Counted from the first letter of the stretch, positions 16,224 through 25,685 are shown. The stretch is 64,000 nucleotides of DNA from Pontibacter rufus (GCF_015694705.1 NZ_JADQDR010000007.1:186001-250000); one strand, 5' to 3'. The notes: a model not told the origin generated them from the letters alone. A program made the numbers and translations.

Positions 16224-17132
16224 ATGCGATTTATACTTTATACTTCACTTGCTGTATTGCTTTTCTCCGGTTGCACCTCCACTAAAATGATGCCTGCAAA
16301 CTCCTCTCCTGCTGTTTCGCTGCCGGCCTTTGACATAGAAGGGCACCGCGGCGCACGTGGCCTGATGCCGGAAAATACGATACCCGCCATGCTGAAAGCG
16401 CTGGAAATAGGCGTAACTACTTTGGAGATGGATGCGCAAATCTCCCGCGACGGGCAGGTGCTCCTCTCCCACGATCCCTACATCAACCCGGCGCACGAGC
16501 TGCTGCCCAACGGAGATGAGATACCTGATGCTGACAAACAGAAGTATGTGCTCTACGAGATGGATTATGCCGACATCCGCCAGTTTGATGCGGGCTCTAA
16601 ATACTACGATAAATTTCCTGATCAGCAAAAACTTAAAACATACAAGCCGCTGCTTTCTGAAGTCATCGACACGGTGCAGCAATACATCCGGGCGCACCAC
16701 CTGCCGCAGGTATTCTATAACATCGAGACAAAATCTAAGGCAGAAACAGACGGCAAGTATCACCCGGCACCAGATGAGTTTGTGCAGCGCCTGATGGACG
16801 TAATCACTGAGAAAGAGATAGAACCCTATGTAATTATTCAGTCTTTTGATGTGCGGACGCTACAGGTGCTGCATGCGCAGTACCCGGAGATAAAAACAGC
16901 GCTGCTGGTCGAAAATATACTTGGTCTGGAAGCCAACCTGCGCAAACTCGGTTTTGTGCCCGATATCTACAGCCCTAACTATAAACTCGTAACATCAAAG
17001 CTGGTAGCGGATTGCCATCGGCAGGGTATAAAAGTGATTCCGTGGACGGTGAACGATATAAATGAAATTAAACAGCTGAAAGCCAAAGGCATAGACGGCA
17101 TCATCACCGATTATCCTGACCTGTTCCGCTAA
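16224..17132 (+). CDS. Glycerophosphodiester phosphodiesterase family lipoprotein
   Basis: This GDPD-fold lipoprotein of 302 residues has the lipobox LLFSGC near residue 17. The catalytic HR pair lies in EGHRGARGLMPENT, the metal-binding E-x-D in TLEMDAQ, and the second His in LLSHDP. The C-terminus has IKVIPWTVNDINEIKQLKAKGIDGIITDYPD, typical of the family. It should hydrolyse glycerophosphodiesters to glycerol-3-phosphate and an alcohol in the periplasm. Copies of TTTATACT flank its start. Confidence 0.94.
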   Translation: MRFILYTSLAVLLFSGCTSTKMMPANSSPAVSLPAFDIEGHRGARGLMPENTIPAMLKALEIGVTTLEMDAQISRDGQVLLSHDPYINPAHELLPNGDEIPDADKQKYVLYEMDYADIRQFDAGSKYYDKFPDQQKLKTYKPLLSEVIDTVQQYIRAHHLPQVFYNIETKSKAETDGKYHPAPDEFVQRLMDVITEKEIEPYVIIQSFDVRTLQVLHAQYPEIKTALLVENILGLEANLRKLGFVPDIYSPNYKLVTSKLVADCHRQGIKVIPWTVNDINEIKQLKAKGIDGIITDYPDLFR

Positions 17133-17230
17133 GCACATTATACATTTGTCAGGTTTAACGTACTTAATAAGTACCTTTGAGGAAACCTGCTTCGGCAGCA
17201 GCACCATTTTCACACGAAAACAACAGCAAA

Positions 17231-17695
17231 ATGACACAGAATGCAGCCACCATCGAGAAGAAATATAAAGAATTTATCCGGCAATTAATTGCGTCAGATG
17301 CCGTCTGGGGATTGACGAAAGACGAAACCTGGGCGACGTCCAGTTCAGCAGAATTCGAAGACACGGAGGTTATCCTGTTCTGGTCTGACGAGCTTGGTGC
17401 GAAAGCCTGCGCGGAAGACGACTGGGCAGATTATGTACCGGAATCGGTTTCGCTGGTGGAGTTTCTGGAAAACTGGTGCGTGGGCATGTATGGCGACGCA
17501 CTGCTGCTTGGCGCCGACTGGGATACTGACCTGACAGGCAAGGAAGCGGAACCGCTGGAGGTAGCCCTGGATGTAGTGAACGAACTGAAAGCACAGGGCA
17601 AAACGCTGGAATTCACGCAGTACGACGATCAGGAAGATTTTGAAGAGCAGGTAAAAGAAGCACTGGAAGGGGAAGACGAGGAAGAAGACCTTTAG
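17231..17695 (+). CDS. DUF2750 domain protein
   Basis: The product has 154 residues from the ATG at 17231. The first ~110 residues (YKEFIRQLIASDAVWGL, EVILFWSDELGAKACAEDDWADYVPESVSLVEFLENWCVGM) match the DUF2750 pattern. The end is a highly acidic tail (EGEDEEEDL). The family function is unknown. No signal peptide or membrane segment is present. An upstream in-frame start at 17177 is unlikely because the added residues do not fit the family. Confidence 0.87.
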   Translation: MTQNAATIEKKYKEFIRQLIASDAVWGLTKDETWATSSSAEFEDTEVILFWSDELGAKACAEDDWADYVPESVSLVEFLENWCVGMYGDALLLGADWDTDLTGKEAEPLEVALDVVNELKAQGKTLEFTQYDDQEDFEEQVKEALEGEDEEEDL

Positions 17696-17855
17696 GCAGA
17701 TGATGCAGACTGATGTATAAAGACAAAAGACTTAAAGTATAATATTACTTAAGGAGCAACTGTTTATTTTCTTTCAGTTACTTTTATACTTATACTCAAT
17801 TTTGATTGGCTATTTATACTGGAAACCTTATTGCTGATTTTGATCATTTTAAAAC

Positions 17856-18233
17856 GTGACACAAAAAGCCATACTACTTATTGCCAGCCTGCTGGGCGCG
17901 CTTAGCGTTATCTTCGGTGCCTTTGGTGCGCATGCGCTTGGCCCGATGCTGCAGGCAAGCGGCCGCCTGGATACCTACGAAACCGCTGTAAAATACCAGA
18001 TGTACCATACGCTGGCGCTGCTGGCGGTCGGCCTGCTCCTCTTTCATGTACACCAGCCGGCATTGCAGGTGGCCGCCTGGTGCTTTTTTCTGGGTATCCT
18101 GGTTTTTTCCGGCTCACTGTATACGTTGTGCCTTACAGGTGTAACGTGGCTTGGAGCTGTTACACCTATCGGCGGCGTACTGCTGATTGTAGGCTGGGGT
18201 GCGTTGTTCTATGCCGTATCCAGGGCTTTGTAA
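17856..18233 (+). CDS. DUF423 small membrane protein
   Basis: This 125-residue protein has four hydrophobic segments and starts with GTG. The signature GAFGAHAL (about 21-28) and YHTLALLAVGLL, then FFLGILVFSGSLYTL...PIGGVLLIVGW, are the conserved DUF423 features. The family is widespread and of unknown function. Confidence 0.92.
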   Translation: MTQKAILLIASLLGALSVIFGAFGAHALGPMLQASGRLDTYETAVKYQMYHTLALLAVGLLLFHVHQPALQVAAWCFFLGILVFSGSLYTLCLTGVTWLGAVTPIGGVLLIVGWGALFYAVSRAL

Positions 18234-18274
18234 AGAATGATATACCTCACCAAAGTATGGCGCTGCTGATTTGT

Positions 18275-18862
18275 TTAAAAGCGCAGGCTTAAGCCGGCAT
18301 TTGTAAAGCCGTCGAACCCTACACCGGAATCCATGTAGAAGCCCAATTTCCTGCCTACCCGAACACCGATGGTAGTTAAGTGAAAAGCTGTTGTAAAGGC
18401 ATTGCCAGTGTCTGCATTGCCATCATCTGTTTTAATGTAGCAGCCGCCCACTTTTATACCTGAGAAAAAATCCACGCTCCGCAGCCTGGCCCAATAAAAC
18501 TCTCCATGCGGCATTACTACTAAAAAGGAATTCCGGAAATCCAGTTCACCAGTATTACTGTAACGCGATGCGTACGAAGTATAGCCCGCTTCTATGCCTA
18601 TCCCTACTTTTTTGGAGATAAAATAAGTATAGCCAATCATAATAGGACCCAGCACATGCTTTTCGTCTCCTCCTCCTACAAATGCATTGCCGATATAATC
18701 GCCTAAACCATTCACCACTACAGGCAGCGACAGCAGACCATATCCTGCATATACCTCGTGCGTCAGTTCCTGTGGGAGCAGTGGCTGTGTCGCCTCCTGC
18801 GCATGCAGCGCCTGACAGCTTAACAGGCAGGCGCAGGCAATTCCTAATATTCGTTTGTCCAT
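18275..18862 (-). CDS. Hypothetical secreted beta-rich (outer-membrane-like) protein
   Basis: The product has 195 residues with a cleavable signal peptide (ILGIACACLLSCQALHA). The mature part alternates Gly/aromatic strands (YGLLSLPVVVNGLGDYIGN, IMIGYTYFISKKVGIGIEAGYTSYASRY, FFSGIKVGGCYIKT) and ends GLSLRF with a terminal Phe, the usual signature of beta-barrel outer membrane proteins. No specific function can be assigned. Confidence 0.75.
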   Translation of the reverse strand: MDKRILGIACACLLSCQALHAQEATQPLLPQELTHEVYAGYGLLSLPVVVNGLGDYIGNAFVGGGDEKHVLGPIMIGYTYFISKKVGIGIEAGYTSYASRYSNTGELDFRNSFLVVMPHGEFYWARLRSVDFFSGIKVGGCYIKTDDGNADTGNAFTTAFHLTTIGVRVGRKLGFYMDSGVGFDGFTNAGLSLRF

Positions 18863-18962
18863 AGCAGTGTACGCAAGCTCTTAGATGGCAGGGCTTTACA
18901 GAACGAATATAGCAAATATTTTATAAATGGAATACAACCAACAATGTTTATTTTGATCAGCT

Positions 18963-19011
18963 AAAGGCATAAAAAAAGCCCTCCGAGATGGAGGGCTTTT
19001 TTTATGCCTTT
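18963..19011. terminator. Rho-independent terminator
   Basis: The stem AAAGGCATAAAAAAAGCCCTCC pairs with GGAGGGCTTTTTTTATGCCTTT, with runs of A and T on both strands. It lies just downstream of the minus-strand DUF1573 gene and upstream of the barrel-like gene. Confidence 0.9.
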
Positions 19012-19028
19012 ATATTTGCTGCCTATAC

Positions 19029-19478
19029 TTAGTTTTTCTGAGCGCTGGCAGTAGTTTTCTCTTTTACGTTGGTTACGATGTATACATAAGCATCGCCGGC
19101 GGCGGCGTTGGAGTGTATGGTAATCGCTTTCTTTTGCTGGCCCATTTTTCCGGCGCTGTTAAACTTAGCAGCCACAATACCGGTTTTACCTGGCATTACG
19201 GGCTCTTTTGTCCAGTTAGGTGTGGTGCAGCCACAGGTTACGCCTACGTTGTCGATTACGAGGGGCTGTGTGCCGGTGTTCTTAAACTTGAAGGTGTACT
19301 CTACTACATCTCCCTGCGTAATGTCACCGAAATTATGCTCGGTTTCTTCAAACGTAATAGCCGGGCCATTTTTAGCTTGCTCCTGTGGGGCAGTAGCTGG
19401 TGCTTTAAGTTGTGTCTGGGCACTGGCGCCACCCGCAACCAGCGCGGCGAAAACCATAGAAAGGATTACTTTTTTCAT
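19029..19478 (-). CDS. DUF1573 secreted protein
   Basis: The 149-residue protein starts at MKKVILSMVFAALVAGGASA, a good signal peptide; a longer frame to 19511 lacks this feature at its start. The mature domain is an Ig-like DUF1573 fold with ITFEETEHNFGDITQGDVVEYTFKFKNTGTQPLVIDNVGVTCGCTTPNW. The family is common in Bacteroidota periplasm and has no established function. The terminator at 18963 ends the transcript. Confidence 0.92.
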   Translation of the reverse strand: MKKVILSMVFAALVAGGASAQTQLKAPATAPQEQAKNGPAITFEETEHNFGDITQGDVVEYTFKFKNTGTQPLVIDNVGVTCGCTTPNWTKEPVMPGKTGIVAAKFNSAGKMGQQKKAITIHSNAAAGDAYVYIVTNVKEKTTASAQKN

Positions 19479-19559
19479 CTGCTTGAAAATGTTAAATGAG
19501 TGCTTTGGCAATTATACTGAAAATTATATATAAAACGATGCAAGGTAAGAAATCGTTTG

Positions 19560-20966
19560 TCAGCTAACCAATAATTGTTGATTAAAGTTCAGCAAGTAAA
19601 GTTCTTCTGATGAACGCGTTACCGCTGTATACAGCCAGCGGGCAAATTCCTCGTTCAGCATATCGTCTTTCAGGAAACCCTGATCCACAAAAACTGCTTT
19701 CCACTGGCCGCCCTGCGCCTTGTGGCAGGTTAATGCATAAGCAAACTTCACCTGCAAGGCGTTCAGGTATGGATTTTTCTTAAGTTCCTTGCTGCGGTCG
19801 CGTTTGGTTTTGATGTCCTGGTAATCCTGTAATACTTCCTCGTACAGCTTTTTGTTCCGGTCAGCGGGCAACGCGGGTGCATCTGTGTAAAGCGTATCGA
19901 GCATAATTTTTACTTCCTCTTCGGGTGCATCCGGGTAATCCACAAAGCGGATTCGGATATCGGCAAAGCGGCAGTTATACATGTCTTCGTAGCGGATTAT
20001 CTTGGTTACTTCCACAAAGTCGCCGTTGGCCATAAAACCGATATCCGAATCCTTGGGCAGCCAGAAGTAGTTGTTGCGCACAATCATCAGGTAATCGCCT
20101 ACGCCCAGTTCATCCTCAGCAAAAAAGATGCGCCGCCGGATGTGCTGGTTATACATGTTGGCCGATTTATTGGAGCGGCAGATAACGGTGGTGTTTTCGA
20201 TGCCGAACTTGTCGTAGGCGTAGCGCAGGCCGTCCTCTAGTTTTTCGCCCGTCATCTGGTAAATATCGCGCCAGCCTTTGGTAAATAGCTTGATGTCGAG
20301 CTTCTCGCTTCCGAGCTGGTTGCGCAGGTTGGTGGCGTTCATCAGAATGCCCGATGTTTCGGCCTGCCGCATCACCTGTTTCAGTTCAATCTCCTGCACG
20401 TGGCAACGTAAATTCTGTCGCAGGTAAGCAGCTTCCAGCGAGGGGCTCAGCGCCTGGCCCACTGGCGGCAACTGCGCCGTATCGCCAATTAGCAGCAGCT
20501 TGTTGTTTTTCTTGTCGAACACGTAGCTGAGCAAATCCTGTAGCAACCCGTTTTGCCCAAAGCCACTGTCGTCCGAAATCATGGAGGCCTCATCCACAAT
20601 GTAAAAAGTGTTGTCTGCTTTGTTCGGCTGGCGGGTAAAAGCTAGTCCTTCGGAGTATGGATTGGCTGTCTGGCGGTATATTTTTTTATGAATGGTATGA
20701 GCAGGCGTGCCACTGTAGCTGACCATCACTTTGGCAGCGCGGCCGGTGGGCGCCAGCAGCACATACTTGTAGCCGAAGGCATTCAGGATTTTCACCAGTG
20801 CCGTTACCACGGTTGTTTTGCCCGTGCCGGCATATCCTTTCAGCAGAAAGACCGGGCGTTCTTCCTGCCTGTCCAGTATAAAAGCGTCGAGCTTAGCAAA
20901 AAGCTTTGCCTGATCAGCAGTAGGTTCAAACGGAAAGTTCTCTTTAAGGGCTTCCAGGGGGCGCAT
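19560..20966 (-). CDS. RecD/Dda-like superfamily 1B DNA helicase
   Basis: A DNA helicase of 468 residues. Walker A is GYAGTGKTT (about 44-52), followed by LLAPTGRAAKVM (motif Ia), YIVDEASMI (Walker B), LLIGDTAQLPPVG (motif III) and the C-terminal UvrD_C_2 box LTCHKAQGGQWKAVFVD (motifs V/VI region). The length and motif order match RecD2/Dda-type 5'-3' helicases without RecBC partners. It probably acts in repair or replication fork processing. Confidence 0.93.
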   Translation of the reverse strand: MRPLEALKENFPFEPTADQAKLFAKLDAFILDRQEERPVFLLKGYAGTGKTTVVTALVKILNAFGYKYVLLAPTGRAAKVMVSYSGTPAHTIHKKIYRQTANPYSEGLAFTRQPNKADNTFYIVDEASMISDDSGFGQNGLLQDLLSYVFDKKNNKLLLIGDTAQLPPVGQALSPSLEAAYLRQNLRCHVQEIELKQVMRQAETSGILMNATNLRNQLGSEKLDIKLFTKGWRDIYQMTGEKLEDGLRYAYDKFGIENTTVICRSNKSANMYNQHIRRRIFFAEDELGVGDYLMIVRNNYFWLPKDSDIGFMANGDFVEVTKIIRYEDMYNCRFADIRIRFVDYPDAPEEEVKIMLDTLYTDAPALPADRNKKLYEEVLQDYQDIKTKRDRSKELKKNPYLNALQVKFAYALTCHKAQGGQWKAVFVDQGFLKDDMLNEEFARWLYTAVTRSSEELYLLNFNQQLLVS

Positions 20967-21114
20967 GATTTATGCAGAAATTAAGGAAAAAAGGCTGGCG
21001 CTGTAGTCTGCGCCAGGTATAAGCACGATGCAACTGTAGTAAAACTCATACCGATCAGGTGCGTGCACTATCACAAATTTACGCCTAATTATACTTAAAA
21101 GCAGCTACCAAGGG

Positions 21115-21150
21115 CAAAAAAAAGCCTTACACGGGGTAAGGCTTAAAAGA
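21115..21150 (-). terminator. Rho-independent terminator of the cold-shock gene
   Basis: Read on the minus strand, AAGCCTTAC and GTAAGGCTT form a stem followed by eight T. It lies 26 bp past the cold-shock gene stop. Confidence 0.88.
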
Positions 21151-21175
21151 TTTTAAAACGAGTATGAAATGGCGG

Positions 21176-21367
21176 TTAAACGCGCTTTACATCTACCGCG
21201 TTCAGGCCTTTTTTTCCTTCTTTCAGTTCGTAAGTAACTTCGTCGTTTTCTCTGATTTCATCAATCAGGCCGGTAACGTGTACGAAATACTCTTTTCCTG
21301 TTTCTTCATCCTTAATAAATCCGAATCCTTTTGATTCATTAAAGAACTTTACAACTCCTTTGTTCAT
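21176..21367 (-). CDS. Cold-shock domain protein
   Basis: This single cold-shock domain of 63 residues binds RNA or single-stranded DNA. RNP-1 is KGFGFI (13-18) and RNP-2 is YFVHVT (27-32). It starts MNKGVVKFFNESKGFGFI, standard for the family. It is a monocistronic gene with its own terminator and should be a nucleic-acid chaperone. Confidence 0.97.
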   Translation of the reverse strand: MNKGVVKFFNESKGFGFIKDEETGKEYFVHVTGLIDEIRENDEVTYELKEGKKGLNAVDVKRV

Positions 21368-21505
21368 GCTATTGCTTTAGTTTTGCCAAAAATATAAATT
21401 AACTTGCAAGAATACTACCTGAAGGCCTAAAAATCTGAAAACAGGAAGCTTTGTGTCAACAAAAGCATTGTAATAAGTTCTTAAGTCACTTACCAGCAGG
21501 ATATC

Positions 21506-21961
21506 TCATACTTTACGGGGTATTTCTTCCGGGGTTGTAGTCGCCATGGTGGCAGAAGCTTTGGCAATCAGCAGCGGCTCCTGCTCTCCCTTGACCACGT
21601 ATATCTCGGCTTCACAGAAATTGAATTTGCGCCCCTGCTTGATGACGCATCCTTTCGCCAGCAGCTTGTCGCCCACACCCGGATGAAAGTAGGAGACTTT
21701 GATTTCGGCAGTGACCACGTGGTAATGTTTGGGCACCAAGCTCACGGCGGCAAAGCCCGCTACAATATCGGCGAGTGTAGCAATAACGCCGCCATGCGCA
21801 AAGCCCTTGTGCTGCCGGTGCCGCTGCTCTAACGTTAATTCGCCAGCTATGCTGCCAACTGCTATCTTTGTAACCTTAAAGCCCAGGAGCTTCATAAATT
21901 CCTGCCGCTCCAGCTTTTCGCGTATGTCCTGTTCAAAATCGGGATTGTACGTTTGTATCAT
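21506..21961 (-). CDS. PaaI-like hotdog thioesterase
   Basis: The product has 151 residues with a single hotdog fold. The HxGxxxTLAD-type active-site segment is HKGFAHGGVIATLADIVAGFAA, followed by TAEIKVSYFHPGVGDKLLAKG. PaaI-type enzymes hydrolyse acyl- or aryl-CoA thioesters. It is divergent from the Nudix gene at 22000 with 38 bp between starts. Its substrate is not predictable. Confidence 0.9.
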   Translation of the reverse strand: MIQTYNPDFEQDIREKLERQEFMKLLGFKVTKIAVGSIAGELTLEQRHRQHKGFAHGGVIATLADIVAGFAAVSLVPKHYHVVTAEIKVSYFHPGVGDKLLAKGCVIKQGRKFNFCEAEIYVVKGEQEPLLIAKASATMATTTPEEIPRKV

Positions 21962-21999
21962 CCTGTAAAACTACAACCTAAACCTACACGCACAAAACG

Positions 22000-22485
22000 A
22001 TGCCGGACCTGAACCCAAATGCTGCTGCCTATGCCAATAAACTGCGCGTGCGCGTCTGTGGCGTGTGCCTGCAGGAAGACAAACTGCTGCTGGTGCGCCA
22101 CGACCGCACCCTGAACAACAATGCGTTCTGGGCCCCGCCCGGCGGTGGTGTAAACTTCGGCGAAACCCTGCAGCAGGCCCTGGTGCGCGAAATGCTGGAG
22201 GAAACAGGCTTGCAAGTAACCGTAGGCCGCTATTTGTTTGTAAATGAGTTTGTGGAGCCGCCGCTGCACGCCGTTGAGTTTTTCTTTGAGGTAAGCCTTA
22301 CGGGCGGTAGTATAATCACGGGCACTGACCCTGAACTTGCCGCGGACAGGCAGCTGATCAGGCAGGTGCAATGGCTTAAAATCAAAGAGTTGCAGGCCAT
22401 ACCTACTTCAGACAAACACCGCGCGCTGCAGCACCTGTTCTCGCTCGACGATTTGCTGGGCCTGCCCGATCATTTTGGGAGATAG
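22000..22485 (+). CDS. Nudix hydrolase
   Basis: The product has 161 residues. The Nudix box is complete: G-GVNFG-E-TLQQALV-REMLEETG (Gx5Ex7REUxEExG, about 50-71), preceded by FWAPPGG. This places it among nucleoside-diphosphate-linked pyrophosphohydrolases of the ADP-ribose/8-oxo-dGTP type, but the substrate is unknown. It is followed by the DUF3822 gene. Confidence 0.93.
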   Translation: MPDLNPNAAAYANKLRVRVCGVCLQEDKLLLVRHDRTLNNNAFWAPPGGGVNFGETLQQALVREMLEETGLQVTVGRYLFVNEFVEPPLHAVEFFFEVSLTGGSIITGTDPELAADRQLIRQVQWLKIKELQAIPTSDKHRALQHLFSLDDLLGLPDHFGR

Positions 22486-22574
22486 GGAAGGCTTGGCGGC
22501 CTTTTGCCATAATTTTTTTATACTTGCAGCAGTTCAGCCGCTGCGGTACTGCGCTGCTTCTAAAAACCGATACA

Positions 22575-23462
22575 TTGAATACAACCAGCACCTACTTCCG
22601 GCTCTCGCATAAAATTCAGGATGAGGCATTTGACCTGCAGCAGGCACCGGAATACCAGTTATACCTGTCTCTGGCGCAGCAGTCGGTGCGTATGGCCGTA
22701 ATAGATGCTGCCCGGAACAAATTTATACTGCTGGAAGATTACGAACTGCTGACGGTGCTTACGCCAGCGCAGATGGCCGGGCAGTTACGCCTGTTAGCAG
22801 CCGAAAGCCCGCTGCTGCAGCTGCAAAGCTGGCAGGAGATACGTGTATGCATCAGCAACCAGCATTTTACGTTGTTGCCCGAAACGCTCTACGACCCGGC
22901 ACACCAGTCTGATTACCTGCGCCTGCACAGCAACCTGAACCCGGAGCAGGAAGTGGTGCTCTCGTACCGCCATCCGGGGCTGGAGGCGATAAACATTTTT
23001 TCGGTGGATGCGGCCGTTTACCAGGCGCTGCAGGGCATATTTCAGGAACAGCCGCTGCACCTGGTGCACCTTACCAGCACACTTATCCGCAGCATACTGC
23101 ACCAGGCCGAACGCCATGCGCCGCGCAGTATGTATGCCTTTGTGGAAAGCAACTATCTGACACTGCTGGTGGCAGGCCCCAACGGCCTGGAGTTTTGCAA
23201 CATTTTTCGCTACCACAACCCGGAAGACTTTATTTACTACATCGTTTTTGTGATGCAGGAGCAGAAGCTGAACCCAGAGCAGGAAACCATTACTGTATGG
23301 GGCGACATCATGCACGACTCCCAGTTGTTCCATATCCTGATGAGGTATGTACGCCACGTAAAGCTGGGCAGAAGACCCACCGATGTATCGTACAGTTATA
23401 AGTTTCACGATTTATTTGAGCATCGTTATTTTGACCTTTACAGCCTGCACCTGTGCGAGTAA
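22575..23462 (+). CDS. DUF3822 family protein
   Basis: A protein of about 295 residues typical of Bacteroidota, usually next to coaD. The chosen start is TTG at 22575 (MNTTSTYFRLSHKIQDEAFDLQ), where family similarity begins; an in-frame TTG at 22524 would add 17 residues. Conserved parts are LYLSLAQQSVRMAVIDAARNKFILLEDYEL and the C-terminal RRPTDVSYSYKFHDLFEHRYFDLYSLHLCE. The N-terminal half has an actin/RNaseH-like look, but no function is known. Confidence 0.87.
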   Translation: MNTTSTYFRLSHKIQDEAFDLQQAPEYQLYLSLAQQSVRMAVIDAARNKFILLEDYELLTVLTPAQMAGQLRLLAAESPLLQLQSWQEIRVCISNQHFTLLPETLYDPAHQSDYLRLHSNLNPEQEVVLSYRHPGLEAINIFSVDAAVYQALQGIFQEQPLHLVHLTSTLIRSILHQAERHAPRSMYAFVESNYLTLLVAGPNGLEFCNIFRYHNPEDFIYYIVFVMQEQKLNPEQETITVWGDIMHDSQLFHILMRYVRHVKLGRRPTDVSYSYKFHDLFEHRYFDLYSLHLCE

Positions 23463-23564
23463 TTTTTAAGATTGAATGACTGCATAACAGAATGCCTAGA
23501 AAATGTTTCCTGTTTAAGCCTCACCACTCAATCATTCAAAATTCAGTTATTCAAAATTAAACCT

Positions 23565-24044
23565 ATGAAAAGAATAGCGCTGTTCCCCGGTTCTTTTGAC
23601 CCTTTTACCAACGGCCATTATGATGTAGTCATGCGCGGTGCAAAGCTTTTTGATGAGGTAATTGTAGCTATCGGCAACAACAGTAGCAAGCAGCGCTATA
23701 TACCTGTAGAGAAAATGTTTGAGGTGATGGTGCGTATTTTTGCAGATCAGCCGACCATTAAAGTGCAGAAATTTAAAGGCCTTACGGCTGAGTTTGCCCG
23801 GGAAGCGGGGGCACAGTTTCTGCTTCGTGGGCTGCGCAACACCACCGACTTTGAATACGAAAACACCATCGCGCAGGCCAACCGCCACGTTAACCAAGAT
23901 CTGGAAACAGTGTTCCTGATCACTTCGCCGCAGCTGGCTGCCATCAGCTCCTCCATCATCCGCGAGATTCACCGCTTTGGCGGCAACGTGGATGAGTTTA
24001 TACCTTTCCGGTTTTCAGAGATTGCAGATAGTGTTGCACGATAA
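23565..24044 (+). CDS. coaD: Phosphopantetheine adenylyltransferase
   Basis: CoaD transfers AMP from ATP to 4'-phosphopantetheine, the penultimate step of coenzyme A synthesis. From the ATG at 23565 it is 159 residues, the usual size. PGSFDPFTNGHYDV (8-21) contains the T/HxGH nucleotidyltransferase motif, and ISSSIIREI is the C-terminal ISSTxxR-like motif. LRGLRNTTDFEYENTIAQANR is also diagnostic. Its last 47 bases overlap the end of the convergent Nudix gene. Confidence 0.97.
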   Translation: MKRIALFPGSFDPFTNGHYDVVMRGAKLFDEVIVAIGNNSSKQRYIPVEKMFEVMVRIFADQPTIKVQKFKGLTAEFAREAGAQFLLRGLRNTTDFEYENTIAQANRHVNQDLETVFLITSPQLAAISSSIIREIHRFGGNVDEFIPFRFSEIADSVAR

Positions 24045-24678
24045 AGGCGATTGATGTATAGGCTTTGGGCAGTACTTCTGTTACTTCCTCAGGTGTCATC
24101 CAGCGTACTTCCTCAATAAACTCTTCGGCCTGCGGCTTTATGAGGCTGTCGTCGGTGCAGTTCATGACAAACCAGCTGGTTTTCTTTAGTATCTTTTTGC
24201 CCTTGTACGCATAAGAGTGCCAGGTTTTGGGCAGCTTGCCAATTACTTCTACCTGTATGCTGCACTCCTCCTCTACTTCGCGCAGGGCGCCAGCTTCTAC
24301 TTTTTCCTTTTTATCCAGCTTGCCTTTTGGCAGGTCCCACACGCCGAGGCGGTAAATCATCAGGATTTTACCTTCTTTTAGCACCAGGCCGCCGGCTGCC
24401 TTCACAATTTTAAACTGATCTTTGAGGTGCGCGATCAGTTTCTTCTTTTTGCCGGCCACCAGCGTGAGCGATTTCAGCTTTTTAAGCTTTTTTACTTCCA
24501 TCAGCCGCACCAGCTTGTCAATCAGCTGCGCATCCGCATCCTTGATAAGCACATCTCCCACCAGATCTTTGGAGGTAAAGTGATCCGATGCCTTCAGGAC
24601 CAGATCATATTCGTGCTTGTACACCTTCTCCGTGGCCTTTTTGAGGATCAGCGGAATATCGTTTATAAAAACGTTCAT
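23998..24678 (-). CDS. Nudix hydrolase with N-terminal extension
   Basis: The product has 226 residues: a Lys-rich N-terminal domain of about 90 residues, then a Nudix domain with box G-KLDKK-E-KVEAGAL-REVEEECS (118-140). The N-terminal part (VFINDIPLILKKATEKVYKHEYDLVL) is typical of a Bacteroidota-specific subfamily commonly found between coaD and pyrE. It converges on coaD with 47 bp of coding overlap and is divergent from pyrE. Confidence 0.92.
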   Translation of the reverse strand: MNVFINDIPLILKKATEKVYKHEYDLVLKASDHFTSKDLVGDVLIKDADAQLIDKLVRLMEVKKLKKLKSLTLVAGKKKKLIAHLKDQFKIVKAAGGLVLKEGKILMIYRLGVWDLPKGKLDKKEKVEAGALREVEEECSIQVEVIGKLPKTWHSYAYKGKKILKKTSWFVMNCTDDSLIKPQAEEFIEEVRWMTPEEVTEVLPKAYTSIAFIVQHYLQSLKTGKV

Positions 24679-24786
24679 GCGTTTGGGTGCTTCTGGTGAA
24701 GCCGAAATTTACACAAATCAATGAAGAATTATTCTGAATCAAAATACGATAGCTCAAAAAGGAAGAATATTTACGTAAATTTGGCT

Positions 24787-25437
24787 ATGGATTCTTCGAA
24801 CACAGCACATCAGGTAGCCGCTTTCCTGTTGGAAACAGAAGCGGTAAAGTTAAATCCGGCGCAGCCGTTTAAGTGGAGCAGCGGCTGGAACTCGCCCATT
24901 TACTGCGACAACCGCATTACGCTCTCTTTCCCCTACATCCGCAGTTACATCAAACAGCAACTGGCAGAACTCATCAAACAACATTATCCTGATGCTGAAG
25001 CTGTTGCAGGCGTTGCTACGGCAGGTATAGCACAGGGCGCGTTGGTAGCCGACCTGCTGGAAATGCCGTTCCTGTATGTACGGCCTGAGCCGAAAAAGCA
25101 TGGCATGGGTAACCAGATTGAAGGCCGCCTGATAAAAGGGCAGAAAGTCGTGCTGGTTGAGGATCTGGTTTCAACGGGCGGTAGTTCACTGAAAGCCGCT
25201 GAAGCTATAAAAGCAGCCGGTGCAGAAGTATTGGGTATGGCTGCTATTTTCACCTATGGCTTTGCGGTAGCGGACGAGAATTTCAAAAAAGCAGGTATTT
25301 CGCTCCACTGCCTCAGCAATTATAACGCACTTACAGAAGCTGCCCTGGCCAACGGTTACATTCCGGAAGCTGCAATGGACACCCTGGCCGCGTGGCGAAA
25401 GTCGCCGGAAACGTGGAACGGGGGCCAGGATTCTTAG
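24787..25437 (+). CDS. pyrE: Orotate phosphoribosyltransferase
   Basis: PyrE makes orotidine-5'-phosphate from orotate and PRPP in pyrimidine synthesis. The ATG at 24787 gives 216 residues, the usual length; an in-frame start at 24721 lacks family similarity. Landmarks are FKWSSGWNSPIYCDNR (20-35), RPEPKKHGMGNQIEG and the PRPP loop VVLVEDLVSTGGSS. It is divergent from the neighbouring Nudix gene. Confidence 0.96.
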   Translation: MDSSNTAHQVAAFLLETEAVKLNPAQPFKWSSGWNSPIYCDNRITLSFPYIRSYIKQQLAELIKQHYPDAEAVAGVATAGIAQGALVADLLEMPFLYVRPEPKKHGMGNQIEGRLIKGQKVVLVEDLVSTGGSSLKAAEAIKAAGAEVLGMAAIFTYGFAVADENFKKAGISLHCLSNYNALTEAALANGYIPEAAMDTLAAWRKSPETWNGGQDS

Positions 25438-25685
25438 GATTTAAGTGATGGATAAGATTTTGTCCCAACCTTTGATTGCAGCTGATGAGAGTGATTTATC
25501 TGAATTCTTGAAGCATGTAGCCAGGCAGAGCATTAATCAAGTATAAATAAGCGTACAAAATATGTTTAAAATAATTCTGTACCGATATTCATACTTATAC
25601 CAAGCGTCAACTTAATCAGATAAATCACAAGAATCTTGGTTCAGACAAAATCCTACACATCACCCTAATCCTAAAAATCCCAGTC

